Of a stretch of 49,153 nucleotides of DNA, positions 8,443 through 16,452 are shown one piece after another. The position numbers and the translations under genes are program-made. The stretch covers positions 1-49,153 of the forward strand of contig NZ_BJLP01000032.1 in assembly GCF_006538705.1 (NCBI RefSeq), given 5' to 3'. The stretch is from Cellulomonas uda (GTDB lineage Bacteria > Actinomycetota > Actinomycetes > Actinomycetales > Cellulomonadaceae). A model generated the notes under the pieces. That model saw only the letters and a list, made by a program, of their open reading frames with translations, was not told the DNA's origin and searched no databases. Numbering within the stretch: position 1 is the first letter of the stretch; each line of letters begins with the position of its first letter.

Positions 8443-8725
8443 CCGACTGACCTGTGCTGTGTCCCGACGCCCGTGAGGGTCCGGAGCGCGGCCCAGGTGC
8501 ACAAGTGGAGTCTCTCCCACCTTGGTCCCGACCGTCCGGCGCGAGCCGGCGACAGGGTCCGGGTCCGGTCTACGACGTCCGCCGTCCCGGCTCTCGCCGG
8601 GAGGACGCGCGTCGTGCGTGCGCATGCTCGTCGTGCGCCGGATCGACAGAGGCCTCCACCTGTACCCGGGACGGAGGCCTTCTTCGTCCCCGGCGGTCCG
8701 TCACGACGAACCTGGAGGAGCACCC
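8443..8725 (+). promoter_or_regulatory. Structured 5' leader of infC-rpmI-rplT with terminator-like hairpin
   Basis: About 280 nt of non-coding leader separate the promoter from infC. Visible hairpins are CCGGC-GCGA-GCCGG (8536-8549, GNRA tetraloop), CCCGGC-TCTC-GCCGGG (8586-8601), and a longer AGGCCTCC/GGAGGCCT stem (8650-8680) followed by a pyrimidine run TCTTCGTCCCC. The last is attenuator-like and ends about 35 nt before the infC ribosome site. Leaders of this operon are regulated by L20 in other bacteria; the same here is inference. Confidence 0.55.
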
Positions 8726-9796
8726 ATCAGCGAGCCCCGCATCAACGATCGGATCCGCGTCGCCGAGGTCCGCCTGGTCGGCCCTGCCGGCGAGCAGGTC
8801 GGCATCGTCCGCGTGGAAGACGCACTGCGCCTGGCCCAGGACGCCGATCTCGACCTGGTCGAGGTCGCCCCCGACGCGCGCCCGCCCGTGGTCAAGATCA
8901 TGGACTACGGGAAGTACAAGTACGAGGCCGACATGAAGGCCCGCGAGGCCCGGCGGAACCAGGCCAACACGGTTCTCAAGGAGATCCGCTTCCGGCTCAA
9001 GATCGACCCGCACGACTACGCCACCAAGAAGGGCCACGTCGAGCGGTTCCTCAAGGCCGGCGACAAGGTCAAGGTCATGATCATGTTCCGTGGCCGCGAG
9101 CAGTCGCGCCCGGAGATGGGCTTCCGCCTGCTGCAGCGGCTCGCCGCCGACGTCGCCGAGTTCGGCTTCGTCGAGAGCTCCCCGAAGCAGGACGGGCGCA
9201 ACATGATCATGGTGATCGGCCCGACCAAGAAGAAGGCCGAGCAGCGCCAGGAGCAGCGTCGTCAGGCGCAGGCCGCCGCGGCGCGCGACGCCAACGCCGC
9301 CGCGAAGGCCGCGCAGGCCTCCGCGTCCGACGCAGACGACGACGCCGAGGAGGCATCCGTGGTGAGCGCCCCGGCGCCCGCCGCGGTGGTCGCCGAGGCC
9401 CCCGCCGCGGTCGAGACGGACGCGACGGACGAGGCGTCGGACGAGCCGACGACCGGCGCGACGGAGGAGGGCGACGAGGGTACGACGCAGGCGCCTGCCG
9501 CCGAGCCCGTGGCCGAGAAGCCGGCCCGCCCGGCTGCCGCTGCCGCACCCCGGTCGGCAGCCGCCGCCAAGCCCGCCGCTGCGTCGAAGCCTGCTGCTGC
9601 GCCGAAGCCTGCTGCTGCGCCGAAGCCTGCTGCTGCGCCGAAGCCTGCTGCTGCGCCGAAGCCCGCTGCTGCGCCGAAGCCTGCTGCTGCGCCGAAGCCG
9701 ACGGCGACGCCCAAGCCGAGCGCCACGGCCGCCAAGCCCGCCGCGCCGCGGCCGGCACCCCGGCCCCGACCGAGCGCGCCGCGCAGCACCGACTGA
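8726..9796 (+). CDS. infC: Translation initiation factor IF-3, AUC start, long repetitive tail
   Basis: IF-3 binds the 30S subunit and checks start-codon pairing. Residues 1-175 are a complete IF-3: N-domain ([26 protein letters not shown]) and C-domain ([31 protein letters not shown]). No ATG/GTG/TTG lies at the family start. The only sensible start is ATC at 8726 (ISEPRINDR), 5 nt after a strong GGAGGAG (8714-8720). A non-standard start fits the known AUU/AUC autoregulation of infC. After residue 175 comes a roughly 180-aa extension absent from textbook IF-3. It is Ala/Glu-rich and acidic at first, then Ala/Pro/Lys with six AAAPKP units and a basic Pro/Arg end. The protein is 356 aa against about 180 normally. 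Confidence 0.93.
   Translation: MSEPRINDRIRVAEVRLVGPAGEQVGIVRVEDALRLAQDADLDLVEVAPDARPPVVKIMDYGKYKYEADMKAREARRNQANTVLKEIRFRLKIDPHDYATKKGHVERFLKAGDKVKVMIMFRGREQSRPEMGFRLLQRLAADVAEFGFVESSPKQDGRNMIMVIGPTKKKAEQRQEQRRQAQAAAARDANAAAKAAQASASDADDDAEEASVVSAPAPAAVVAEAPAAVETDATDEASDEPTTGATEEGDEGTTQAPAAEPVAEKPARPAAAAAPRSAAAAKPAAASKPAAAPKPAAAPKPAAAPKPAAAPKPAAAPKPAAAPKPTATPKPSATAAKPAAPRPAPRPRPSAPRSTD
9593..9700 (+). repeat. Six 18-bp in-frame tandem repeats in infC tail
   Basis: The unit GCTGCTGCGCCGAAGCCT (AAAPKP) occurs six times in phase, nearly identical at DNA level. It is flanked by diverged copies AAASKP before and TATPKP after. The near-identity points to recent slippage expansion, so copy number should vary between strains. 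Confidence 0.9.
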
Positions 9797-9885
9797 CCCG
9801 AGACGGCCGGGACGCCCCCGCGGACCGGCCCCCGAGCGAGTCGCACGAACCCGTGCGATGCGAACGACAAGGAGACACGGCAGCC

Positions 9886-10080
9886 ATGCCGAAGAACAAG
9901 ACGCACTCCGGTGCCAAGAAGCGCTTCCGCGTGACGGGGACGGGCAAGGTCATGCGTGAGCAGGCCAACGGTCGCCACCTGCTGGAGCACAAGTCGAGCC
10001 GCCGCACCCGCCGCATCGCCGGTGACGTGGTCGTCTCCGCTGCCGACACCCCCAAGATCAAGAAGCTGCTCGGCAAGTGA
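9886..10080 (+). CDS. rpmI: 50S ribosomal protein L35
   Basis: The 64-aa basic protein begins [21 protein letters not shown] and contains [14 protein letters not shown], the standard bL35 sequence. It assembles into the large subunit. The ATG follows AAGGAGA (9869-9875). It is the middle gene of infC-rpmI-rplT, 89 bp after infC and 62 bp before rplT. Confidence 0.98.
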   Translation: MPKNKTHSGAKKRFRVTGTGKVMREQANGRHLLEHKSSRRTRRIAGDVVVSAADTPKIKKLLGK

Positions 10081-10086
10081 CTCGTC

Positions 10087-10106
10087 CGGGCGCCCCTCGG
10101 CGCCCG
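10087..10106 (+). other. Intercistronic hairpin between rpmI and rplT
   Basis: CGGGCGCC and GGCGCCCG pair perfectly around a CCTC loop, 6 nt after the rpmI stop. There is no U-tract and rplT follows at once. An RNA processing or stability element is more plausible than a strong terminator. Confidence 0.55.
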
Positions 10107-10142
10107 GGGTCCTTCCGGCCCTGACCAAGCAAGGAGCATCAC

Positions 10143-10526
10143 GTGGCACGCGTGAAGCGGGCGGTCAACGCCCAGAAGAAGCGTCGTTCGACCCTCGAGC
10201 GGGCCAGCGGTTACCGCGGCCAGCGCTCGCGTCTGTACCGCAAGGCGAAGGAGCAGGTCACCCACTCCCTCGTCTACTCCTACCGTGACCGCAAGGCGCG
10301 CAAGTCGGACTTCCGCAAGCTGTGGATCCAGCGCATCAACGCTGCGGCCCGCGCGGAGGGCATGACGTACAACCGTCTGATCCAGGGCCTCAAGCTCGCG
10401 GGCATCGAGGTCGACCGCCGTGTCCTGGCGGACCTCGCGGTCAACGACGTGGCGGCGTTCAACACGCTCGTCAAGGCGGCCAAGGACGCGCTCCCTGCCG
10501 ACGTCAACGCCCCCAAGGCGGCCTGA
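10143..10526 (+). CDS. rplT: 50S ribosomal protein L20
   Basis: The 127-aa bL20 protein binds 23S rRNA early in assembly and represses its own operon in several bacteria. Signatures include [37 protein letters not shown] and [18 protein letters not shown]. The GTG start follows AAGGAG with 6-nt spacing. It is the last gene of the operon; a strong terminator follows 26 bp downstream. Confidence 0.98.
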   Translation: MARVKRAVNAQKKRRSTLERASGYRGQRSRLYRKAKEQVTHSLVYSYRDRKARKSDFRKLWIQRINAAARAEGMTYNRLIQGLKLAGIEVDRRVLADLAVNDVAAFNTLVKAAKDALPADVNAPKAA

Positions 10527-10551
10527 CGCGACACGCGTGAGCAGTTCTCCC

Positions 10552-10584
10552 ACGAAGCCCCCGGCCCGGTGCCGGGGGCTTCGT
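10552..10584 (+). terminator. Strong terminator after rplT
   Basis: A perfect 14-bp stem ACGAAGCCCCCGGC/GCCGGGGGCTTCGT with a 5-nt loop (CCGGT) is followed by a short C/T stretch. It closes the infC-rpmI-rplT operon 36 bp ahead of the next gene. Confidence 0.88.
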
Positions 10585-10619
10585 CGTCCCCGCGCGGCAC
10601 GACCCGCGATGATGGACCC

Positions 10620-11498
10620 GTGGACGCACGAGACCTGCTGACCAACCCGCGCAGCGACCGGGTGCGCGCGGTGCGCGCGCTCGCCGGACGCGCGGCGCGC
10701 GAACGGCACGGCCGGTTCGTCGTCGAGGGGCCGCAGGCCGTGCGCGAGGCCGTGTCACCCACCGGTCGCGTGCACGTGCGCGACCTGTACCTCACCTCGG
10801 CGGCGGCGCAGCGGTACGACGAGATCGTCCAGGCCGCCGCGCGGCGCGGGATCCGGACCACGCTCGGCGGCGACGCGGTCCTGGCGGCGATGAGCCCGGA
10901 CGCCCAGGGCGTGGTCGCGGTCGCAGACCTGCTCGAGCCAGGGTCGGACGTGGTGCTCGCGGCCGCCCCGCGGCTCGTCGCGGTGCTCGCCCAGGTCCGC
11001 GACCCGGGCAACGCGGGCGCGGTCATCCGGGCGGCGGACGCCGCCGGCGCGGGCGGCGTGCTGCTGAGCGCCGCGAGCGTGGACGTGCACAACCCGAAGG
11101 TCGTCCGCTCGACCGCCGGCTCCCTCTTCCACCTCCCGGTCGGTCACGGGGTCGCCACGCGCGACGCGGTCGCTGCGCTGCGGGCCGCCGGGCTCGCGGT
11201 CCTGGCCGCCGACGGTGCGGGGGAGCACGACCTCGACGACCTGCTCGACGTCGCGGGGGCGGCGCCCGCGGGCGTGCCCGACCTGGCCGCGCCGACGGCC
11301 TGGCTGTTCGGCAACGAGGCGTGGGGTCTGCCGGACGCCGACCGTGCACTCGCGGACGCGGTGGTCCGCGTGCCCCTGCACGGGCGTGCCGAGTCGTTGA
11401 ACCTCGCGACGGCGGCGACCGTGTGCCTGTACGCGAGCGCCCGGGCGCAGCGGCGTGCGCCCGCGCTCCCGCGACCGGGAGCGGGTCGGGCCTCGTGA
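10620..11498 (+). CDS. SpoU/TrmH-family rRNA 2'-O-methyltransferase
   Basis: The 292-aa protein has a short N-terminal substrate-binding domain (RHGRFVVEGPQAVREA) and a SPOUT catalytic domain with all three motifs: VLAQVRDPGNAGAVIRAADA, WLFGNEAWGLP and VPLHGRAESLNLATAA. These form the knotted SAM site. The target nucleotide (rRNA ribose 2'-OH) is not predictable. GTG at 10620 is the start best matching the family (VDARDLLTNPRSDRV). GATGAT lies 6 nt before it, so it may be leaderless. It sits between rplT and pheS-type genes as usual in actinobacteria and overlaps thpR by 4 bp. Confidence 0.9.
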   Translation: MDARDLLTNPRSDRVRAVRALAGRAARERHGRFVVEGPQAVREAVSPTGRVHVRDLYLTSAAAQRYDEIVQAAARRGIRTTLGGDAVLAAMSPDAQGVVAVADLLEPGSDVVLAAAPRLVAVLAQVRDPGNAGAVIRAADAAGAGGVLLSAASVDVHNPKVVRSTAGSLFHLPVGHGVATRDAVAALRAAGLAVLAADGAGEHDLDDLLDVAGAAPAGVPDLAAPTAWLFGNEAWGLPDADRALADAVVRVPLHGRAESLNLATAATVCLYASARAQRRAPALPRPGAGRAS

Positions 11499-12145
11499 GG
11501 GCGTTCGCGGCCGTGTGGCCGTCCGACGAGGTGCTCGACCACCTGGACCTCACGCTCGCGAGCGTGCGCGGCGGTCCGTCGGGCCCGTCGTCGGACGTGC
11601 GCTGGTCCGCGCGCGAGACCTGGCACCTGACGACGTCGTTCTACGGGGACGTGCCCGACGGCCTCGTGCCGGACCTGGTCGCGGCGCTCGACGCGGCCTG
11701 TGCGGGCCTCGCGCCCTACCCGCTGGGCCTGCGCGGTGCGGGGGTGTTCTCGCACCGGACGCTGTGGGTCGGCGCGGCGGGTGCGCTCGACGCGCACCAG
11801 CACGTCGTGCGCGCGTCCCGCGACGCGGGCGAGCTCGTCGGCGCGCAGCAGGACGCCCGGGTGCGCGAGCGCCCGCACCTGACGATCGGCCGCGCGCGCC
11901 CGGGGAGCGGACCGCCGCGCCGCCGCTCGTCGCGACCCGCGGCCGAGGGCGAACGTCCCAGGGACACCGCGCGGCCGGGGGACGACCCGCTCGCGGCGCT
12001 CGTGCGCGCGCTCGCGGTGTACGAGGGCCCGCGCTGGAGCGTCGAGGAGGTGCGTGTCGTGGAGTCCATGCCGGGCGCGGGGCGCGGCGGCGGCCCGCTG
12101 TACCGCACGGTCGAGCGCCTCCCGCTGCGCGGCGCCGGTTCCTGA
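11495..12145 (+). CDS. thpR: RNA 2',3'-cyclic phosphodiesterase (2'-5' RNA ligase family)
   Basis: The 216-aa 2H phosphoesterase carries both HXTX motifs, HLTT in WHLTTSFYG and HLTI in RPHLTIGRAR. Together these bind the cyclic phosphate. The family opens 2',3'-cyclic phosphates on RNA or tRNA ends. A non-conserved Arg/Pro-rich insert (about residues 135-165) lies after the second motif. The GTG start overlaps the TrmH-family stop (GTGA), so the two are coupled, a reasonable pairing of RNA-modifying functions. It is the last gene before the minus-strand defence island. Confidence 0.9.
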   Translation: MRAFAAVWPSDEVLDHLDLTLASVRGGPSGPSSDVRWSARETWHLTTSFYGDVPDGLVPDLVAALDAACAGLAPYPLGLRGAGVFSHRTLWVGAAGALDAHQHVVRASRDAGELVGAQQDARVRERPHLTIGRARPGSGPPRRRSSRPAAEGERPRDTARPGDDPLAALVRALAVYEGPRWSVEEVRVVESMPGAGRGGGPLYRTVERLPLRGAGS

Positions 12146-12241
12146 CGCGCGGGGACCCCGACCTGCCGATGGCGGCGATCGCCGACGCGAGCGCACTGAC
12201 CGTCCTGCACCCGGACAGGCGCTTCGGTCTCGTCGCCGAGG

Positions 12242-15200
12242 TCACGCCGACGAGACCGTGGGCACCGCCTGGGCGTGTCGGCGTACGTCCCCGAGGATCT
12301 CGACGATCACGCGCACGTCGGTAGCCGGGAACAGGTCGGTCGGTCCGGTCGGTGCGTGGTCGACGAACGGCGTCTCGAAGAGTCGGGACGGGTCCATGAC
12401 CCCACTGGCGGTGAGCTCGTCGACGATCATCCGCACGAACCGCACCTGGTTCACCGAGAACTCCGCACTGCCGAGGTAGTGCGCGAACGACTCCTCGACG
12501 GCGGACCGTTCCAGCCCGACGAGCCTGCGAATGAACAGACCGAGTCCGTTTTCTTTCTCGGCCGCCCATGCGATGTCGGAGACCTGTCCGGCGCCGCTGG
12601 CGAGCAGCATGGCCTGGAGGGCTTCGAGATCGGCCTCGGTGAGCTGCTTGTTGCGGCGCAGCTTCTGCAGGACGAGGTCGTCGATGTGGTCCCGAAGGTA
12701 GGCCTGCGCCTTGGCCCGGAATCGGTCCCAGTTGGTGCCAGGGGTGACCTGCGGCAGCTCGACGACGGTCGCTTCGCCGAGGGTATCCTCGAAGTCGCTG
12801 TAGACGCGCTCACGACGGATCTTCTCGATGAGCCGCACCAGGGACCGCAGGCGCTGGCGCGCGAGCTCGAGCATCGGGAGGGTGACGTCGATCCACCACT
12901 CCTCACCGGCGACGGACTCGATCAGCTCGAGGTGGGCGGCGACGACGGGGATGTTCGCCTGGGCGCGCAGGGCGTCGGCGATCGCCTGGACCTGCCCGTG
13001 CAGCCGGTCGGCGGCGGCGACGTCGCCTTCCAGGGTGGCGAGCTGGCAGCGCAGCATCAGCAGGTCGAACCGCTTGGCGTCGAGGTCCTTGTCGTTCGCG
13101 GCGTGCGACGACGGCAGCCCCGCGAGGTGGTTGAGGACGTCCTGCGCCTGGTCCTTCGTGAGCACGCTCCAGGCGTCAGCGTCCGCGTATCGCTCGACGT
13201 GCTTGCGGTGGGGCCGCACGACGAAGTTGTCGAGGTTCATCCCCGCGACGAACGCGTGCAGCGCCGCCGCGGTCTCGGCACGCAGCTCGGGGTACGACGA
13301 CGCGGCGTCGAGGCCGGTGAGCAGCCCGAGCCGCGCCTCGACGATCCGCTGGGTGAGCGACTTCTGGACGGACCCCTCGGTACCGGGCAGGTTCTGGCTG
13401 AAGTACTCGAGGTTGCCGCAGAAGTCGAAGACGTAGAAGTCGCTCTTGTCCTTCCCCGGGCCGAAAAGGCCGGGTCGCAGCCGGGTGCCGCGCCCGAGCA
13501 TCTGCCAGAACTTCGTCCTGGACCGAACTGACTTGAAGAACACGAGGTTGGCGACCTCGGGCACGTCGATGCCGGTGTCGAGCATGTCGACGCTGATCGC
13601 GAGGTGCGGGGCCTTCTCCGGCCGGGAGAAGTCGTCGATCAGGGACTGCGCGTAGGGGCTGGCGTGCGTGATGACACGTGCGAAGTGCCCCGCGTGCTCG
13701 GGGTACTGCACGTCGAACACCTGCTGCACGAACTCGGCGTGCTCCTGGTTCTTCGCGAACACGATGGTCTTGGCGAGCCGGTCCCCGCCCGCGACCTTGT
13801 GGCCGCGCGTCATCAGCTCGGAGAGCACCTTCTCGATCGTGTCCTCGTTGAACAGGAACCGGTTGATCTCCTCGGCGCCGACCTCGTCGGGGGCGCCGTC
13901 GTCACCCCAGTCGAGCAGGTCCCACTCGTCCTTCTCCTCCTGGCTGAGCTCGGCGTACGTGATGCCGGCGCGCAGGAACTTCGTCCCGACGGAGATGGCG
14001 ACGGGCGGGACGAGCCACTGGTCGGCGATCGCCTCGTCGAGGCCGTAGGCGTCGGTCGGCACGCCGTCCTCGAGGTGGAACAGCCGGTAGGTGTTGTGGT
14101 CGACCTCGTCCTTCGGCGTCGCCGTCAGCCCGACGAGCAGCGAGTCGAAGTACTCGAAGATCGCGCCGTACTTCGCGTACACGGACCGGTGCGCCTCGTC
14201 GATGACGACGAGGTCGAAGTAGCCGGGCCCGAAGCGGCGCACGCCCCCGTCGACCTCGTCGATGAGGTTCATCATCGACGGGTAGGTGGATGCGTACACC
14301 CGCCCCTCGGCCGCCTTCTCGGTCACGAGGTTGACCGTGGTGACGGCGGGCAGGTTCGCCTTGAACGCGTTGACGGCCTGGTTCACGAGAGCCGTACGGT
14401 CTGCGAGGAACAGGACCCTCTTGACCCATCCGGCCTTCATGAGCTGGTCGACCAGCGCGATCACGGTGCGCGTCTTGCCGGTGCCGGTCGCCATGACGAG
14501 CAGGGCCTCGCGCTGCTTGCGGTCGAACGCGTCGCCGACGGCCTTGATCGCGCGCACCTGGTACGGGCGCCCCGCCACCGCGGTGTTCACGGGGGCGGCG
14601 GCGAGATCGCCGCGGGTCTGACGGCGCTGGATCATCAGCTCGAGCTCGTCGCGCGTGTAGAACCCCTGGACCTCGCGCGGTGGGTACCCGGCCGCGTCGT
14701 CCCAGAGCCAGTGCTCGTACCCGTTGGTGTAGAACACCACCGGACGCCGCCCGTACTGCTTCTCCATGCAGTCGGCGTACAGCTTGGCCTGCTGCTGCCC
14801 GACCTGCGGGCTCTTCGTCGTGCGCTTCGCCTCGACGACGGCGAGCGGTCTACCGTCAGCACCCCACAGCACGTAGTCGACGAACCCGGTGCCGTTGGCG
14901 TTCGGCAGTCCCGTGACCGGGTACTCGCGGTCCCTGACGTCCGTGAGCGGCCAGCCGGCCTCGTGGAGCAGCAGGTCGACGAACAGGCGGCGCGTGTCCG
15001 CTTCGGTGTAGTCGTGCTGGTCCGACGCCGCCGATGATGCCTGCGCGGTCCTGATCTGCTCGCGCAGTGCGGCGATCTGTGCCTGGTGGGCCTGGAGCAA
15101 CTCGTCCCGCTCGGCGAGTGCCTTCGCGTGCGCCTCGTCCTGGGCCTTGAACTTTGCGGCGAGCCGGACGAGCTCGTCCTGGGTCAGCGGTGCTGCCTTC

Positions 15201-15634
15201 GCGGCAAGCGTGGGATCGAACACGGACGGAGTCGGGACGGTGTCGCGTACCGACGAGTGGTGGAACGCGGCCCACACGACCACGTGGTGGAGCTCACGCA
15301 GCACGTCGAGCGCAACCCGCGCTGCGATCGGCCGGGGGTCGTGCACGGCGGCGTTGCCGACCTTGCGGACGAGGTTGAGCTTGGTCCCGATGGCGTGCCC
15401 GGTTACCTGCTTGAACGCCGCGTCGTTGACCATCGCGGACAGGTCCGCCCGGTACGGGGGCTGCAGGGCGAGCACGTCGTAGAGGTGCGGCACGAGCACC
15501 TCGACCGCGCGCCGTGCGTAGAAGCACGCTGAGCGGGGATCGGTCGTGAGGTACGACTCGGCCCGCGCACAGTCCTGCCAGACGGTCGGCCAGACATCTT
15601 TTACGAAGCCGAAGTTGCTGTTCAGCGGCTGCAC
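12242..15634 (-). CDS. hsdR: Type I restriction enzyme, R subunit (HsdR)
   Basis: The 1130-aa motor/nuclease subunit cleaves DNA away from unmethylated sites in complex with HsdM and HsdS. Order: a DUF4145-like helical N-domain (about 15-125), a coiled coil (about 165-215), and a PD-(D/E)XK nuclease with GFVDYVLWG and VVEAKRTTKS (about 250-270). SF2 helicase motifs follow: Walker A ATGTGKT (about 381), DEAH (about 477), LVGLTATP, and motif VI MLGRGTRLRP. A helical C-domain ends the protein. The GTG at 15634 lies exactly 7 nt after TAGGGT, implying a leaderless transcript and a promoter separate from hsdMS. All catalytic motifs look intact. Confidence 0.95.
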   Translation of the reverse strand: MQPLNSNFGFVKDVWPTVWQDCARAESYLTTDPRSACFYARRAVEVLVPHLYDVLALQPPYRADLSAMVNDAAFKQVTGHAIGTKLNLVRKVGNAAVHDPRPIAARVALDVLRELHHVVVWAAFHHSSVRDTVPTPSVFDPTLAAKAAPLTQDELVRLAAKFKAQDEAHAKALAERDELLQAHQAQIAALREQIRTAQASSAASDQHDYTEADTRRLFVDLLLHEAGWPLTDVRDREYPVTGLPNANGTGFVDYVLWGADGRPLAVVEAKRTTKSPQVGQQQAKLYADCMEKQYGRRPVVFYTNGYEHWLWDDAAGYPPREVQGFYTRDELELMIQRRQTRGDLAAAPVNTAVAGRPYQVRAIKAVGDAFDRKQREALLVMATGTGKTRTVIALVDQLMKAGWVKRVLFLADRTALVNQAVNAFKANLPAVTTVNLVTEKAAEGRVYASTYPSMMNLIDEVDGGVRRFGPGYFDLVVIDEAHRSVYAKYGAIFEYFDSLLVGLTATPKDEVDHNTYRLFHLEDGVPTDAYGLDEAIADQWLVPPVAISVGTKFLRAGITYAELSQEEKDEWDLLDWGDDGAPDEVGAEEINRFLFNEDTIEKVLSELMTRGHKVAGGDRLAKTIVFAKNQEHAEFVQQVFDVQYPEHAGHFARVITHASPYAQSLIDDFSRPEKAPHLAISVDMLDTGIDVPEVANLVFFKSVRSRTKFWQMLGRGTRLRPGLFGPGKDKSDFYVFDFCGNLEYFSQNLPGTEGSVQKSLTQRIVEARLGLLTGLDAASSYPELRAETAAALHAFVAGMNLDNFVVRPHRKHVERYADADAWSVLTKDQAQDVLNHLAGLPSSHAANDKDLDAKRFDLLMLRCQLATLEGDVAAADRLHGQVQAIADALRAQANIPVVAAHLELIESVAGEEWWIDVTLPMLELARQRLRSLVRLIEKIRRERVYSDFEDTLGEATVVELPQVTPGTNWDRFRAKAQAYLRDHIDDLVLQKLRRNKQLTEADLEALQAMLLASGAGQVSDIAWAAEKENGLGLFIRRLVGLERSAVEESFAHYLGSAEFSVNQVRFVRMIVDELTASGVMDPSRLFETPFVDHAPTGPTDLFPATDVRVIVEILGDVRRHAQAVPTVSSA

Positions 15635-15641
15635 GACACCC

Positions 15642-15647
15642 ACCCTA
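15642..15647 (-). promoter_or_regulatory. Candidate -10 of leaderless hsdR
   Basis: On the minus strand TAGGGT is followed by 7 nt and then the GTG start of hsdR. Separate transcription would allow delayed or independent expression of the nuclease after modification, a common theme in restriction systems (inference). Confidence 0.5.
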
Positions 15648-15771
15648 GAGACGGCGGGTCCTATGGTGCTCGATTCGCGCGACGGCGGCGGGTGAAGGTC
15701 GACCGGTCGGCGCAGTCCGGGCGAGCGAGGCCCACCGACCGGCGGGGCTCCCTGTCCCGGCGTCGCTCGCC

Positions 15772-16281
15772 TCACGGCCGCTCCTCGCTCTCGACGACAG
15801 CGAGTGCGAGGGATCGGCGGCAGTGCTCGTCGACCGCCGTGTGCTCCTGAGGGTCCGGGCACGCGAGGAGCGCGGCGAGACGAAGCGCCGTCAGGAGCTC
15901 AGGCTCGACGAGCCCGAGCTCGGGCACGACGGCGTCGACGGCGCGGACCGCGACGTCCGCGACCACGGGTTCGAGACCCTCGGCCATCGTGCTACCGCAA
16001 CACTCACGCATCGTCGACATGGCCGCGTCCTTCACGGCGTCGGCGATGCTGCCGACCACGCGGTCCTGCACGAGCTCGATGGCCGACAGCGCCCGCACGA
16101 CGCTCACCAGGACCGTGCAGGCGACGTGCGCGGCCGTCCCCTGGTCGCCCGCCGAACCCCGGCCGCTGGCGAGGAGCACGAGGTCGACGACCTCGGCGCG
16201 GAGCTCGGGATGCTCGTCGAGCCAGGACTCGATGTGATCGAGATCGACGCCGAAGAGCGGCGGCCCAGAGTCGGGGGCCAT
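15772..16281 (-). CDS. Unrecognised 169-aa protein within restriction locus
   Basis: No family is recognised. The protein is acidic, mostly helical and soluble. It starts APDSGPPLFGVDLDHIESW, has a middle LSAIELVQDRVVGSIADAVKDAAM, the cysteine cluster MRECCGS, and a C-terminal RLAALLACPDPQEH. It is transcribed with the island and lies between the mrr-like remnant and hsdR. ATG at 16281 is the first start giving sensible protein; an in-frame ATG at 16359 would add 26 residues of lower-quality sequence. The position suggests an accessory or regulator of the restriction system, but nothing in the sequence proves it. It could also be a passenger gene. Confidence 0.55.
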   Translation of the reverse strand: MAPDSGPPLFGVDLDHIESWLDEHPELRAEVVDLVLLASGRGSAGDQGTAAHVACTVLVSVVRALSAIELVQDRVVGSIADAVKDAAMSTMRECCGSTMAEGLEPVVADVAVRAVDAVVPELGLVEPELLTALRLAALLACPDPQEHTAVDEHCRRSLALAVVESEERP

Positions 16282-16452
16282 GAGCCCGCCGGCGGCACCG
16301 GTTGCACGACCGCGTCGTGCGCCGGTCCGTCTCGGAGCAGCGCCGATCAACGCCGTCATCCTGTGTGCACCGTGGTTCGCGCCGGCGCACTCGCAACGGC
16401 ACCGCGCCCAGATCGCATCCGTACAGGTCGTCGTGCACATGAGGGTTCGTCC

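Noticed and set aside
9593..9700. Tandem repeats considered as a CRISPR array
   Set aside because: Units are contiguous without spacers and lie in frame within infC.
12146..12241. Possible insertion-sequence remnant at the island edge
   Set aside because: No inverted repeats, target duplication or transposase similarity could be seen in the 96-bp gap.
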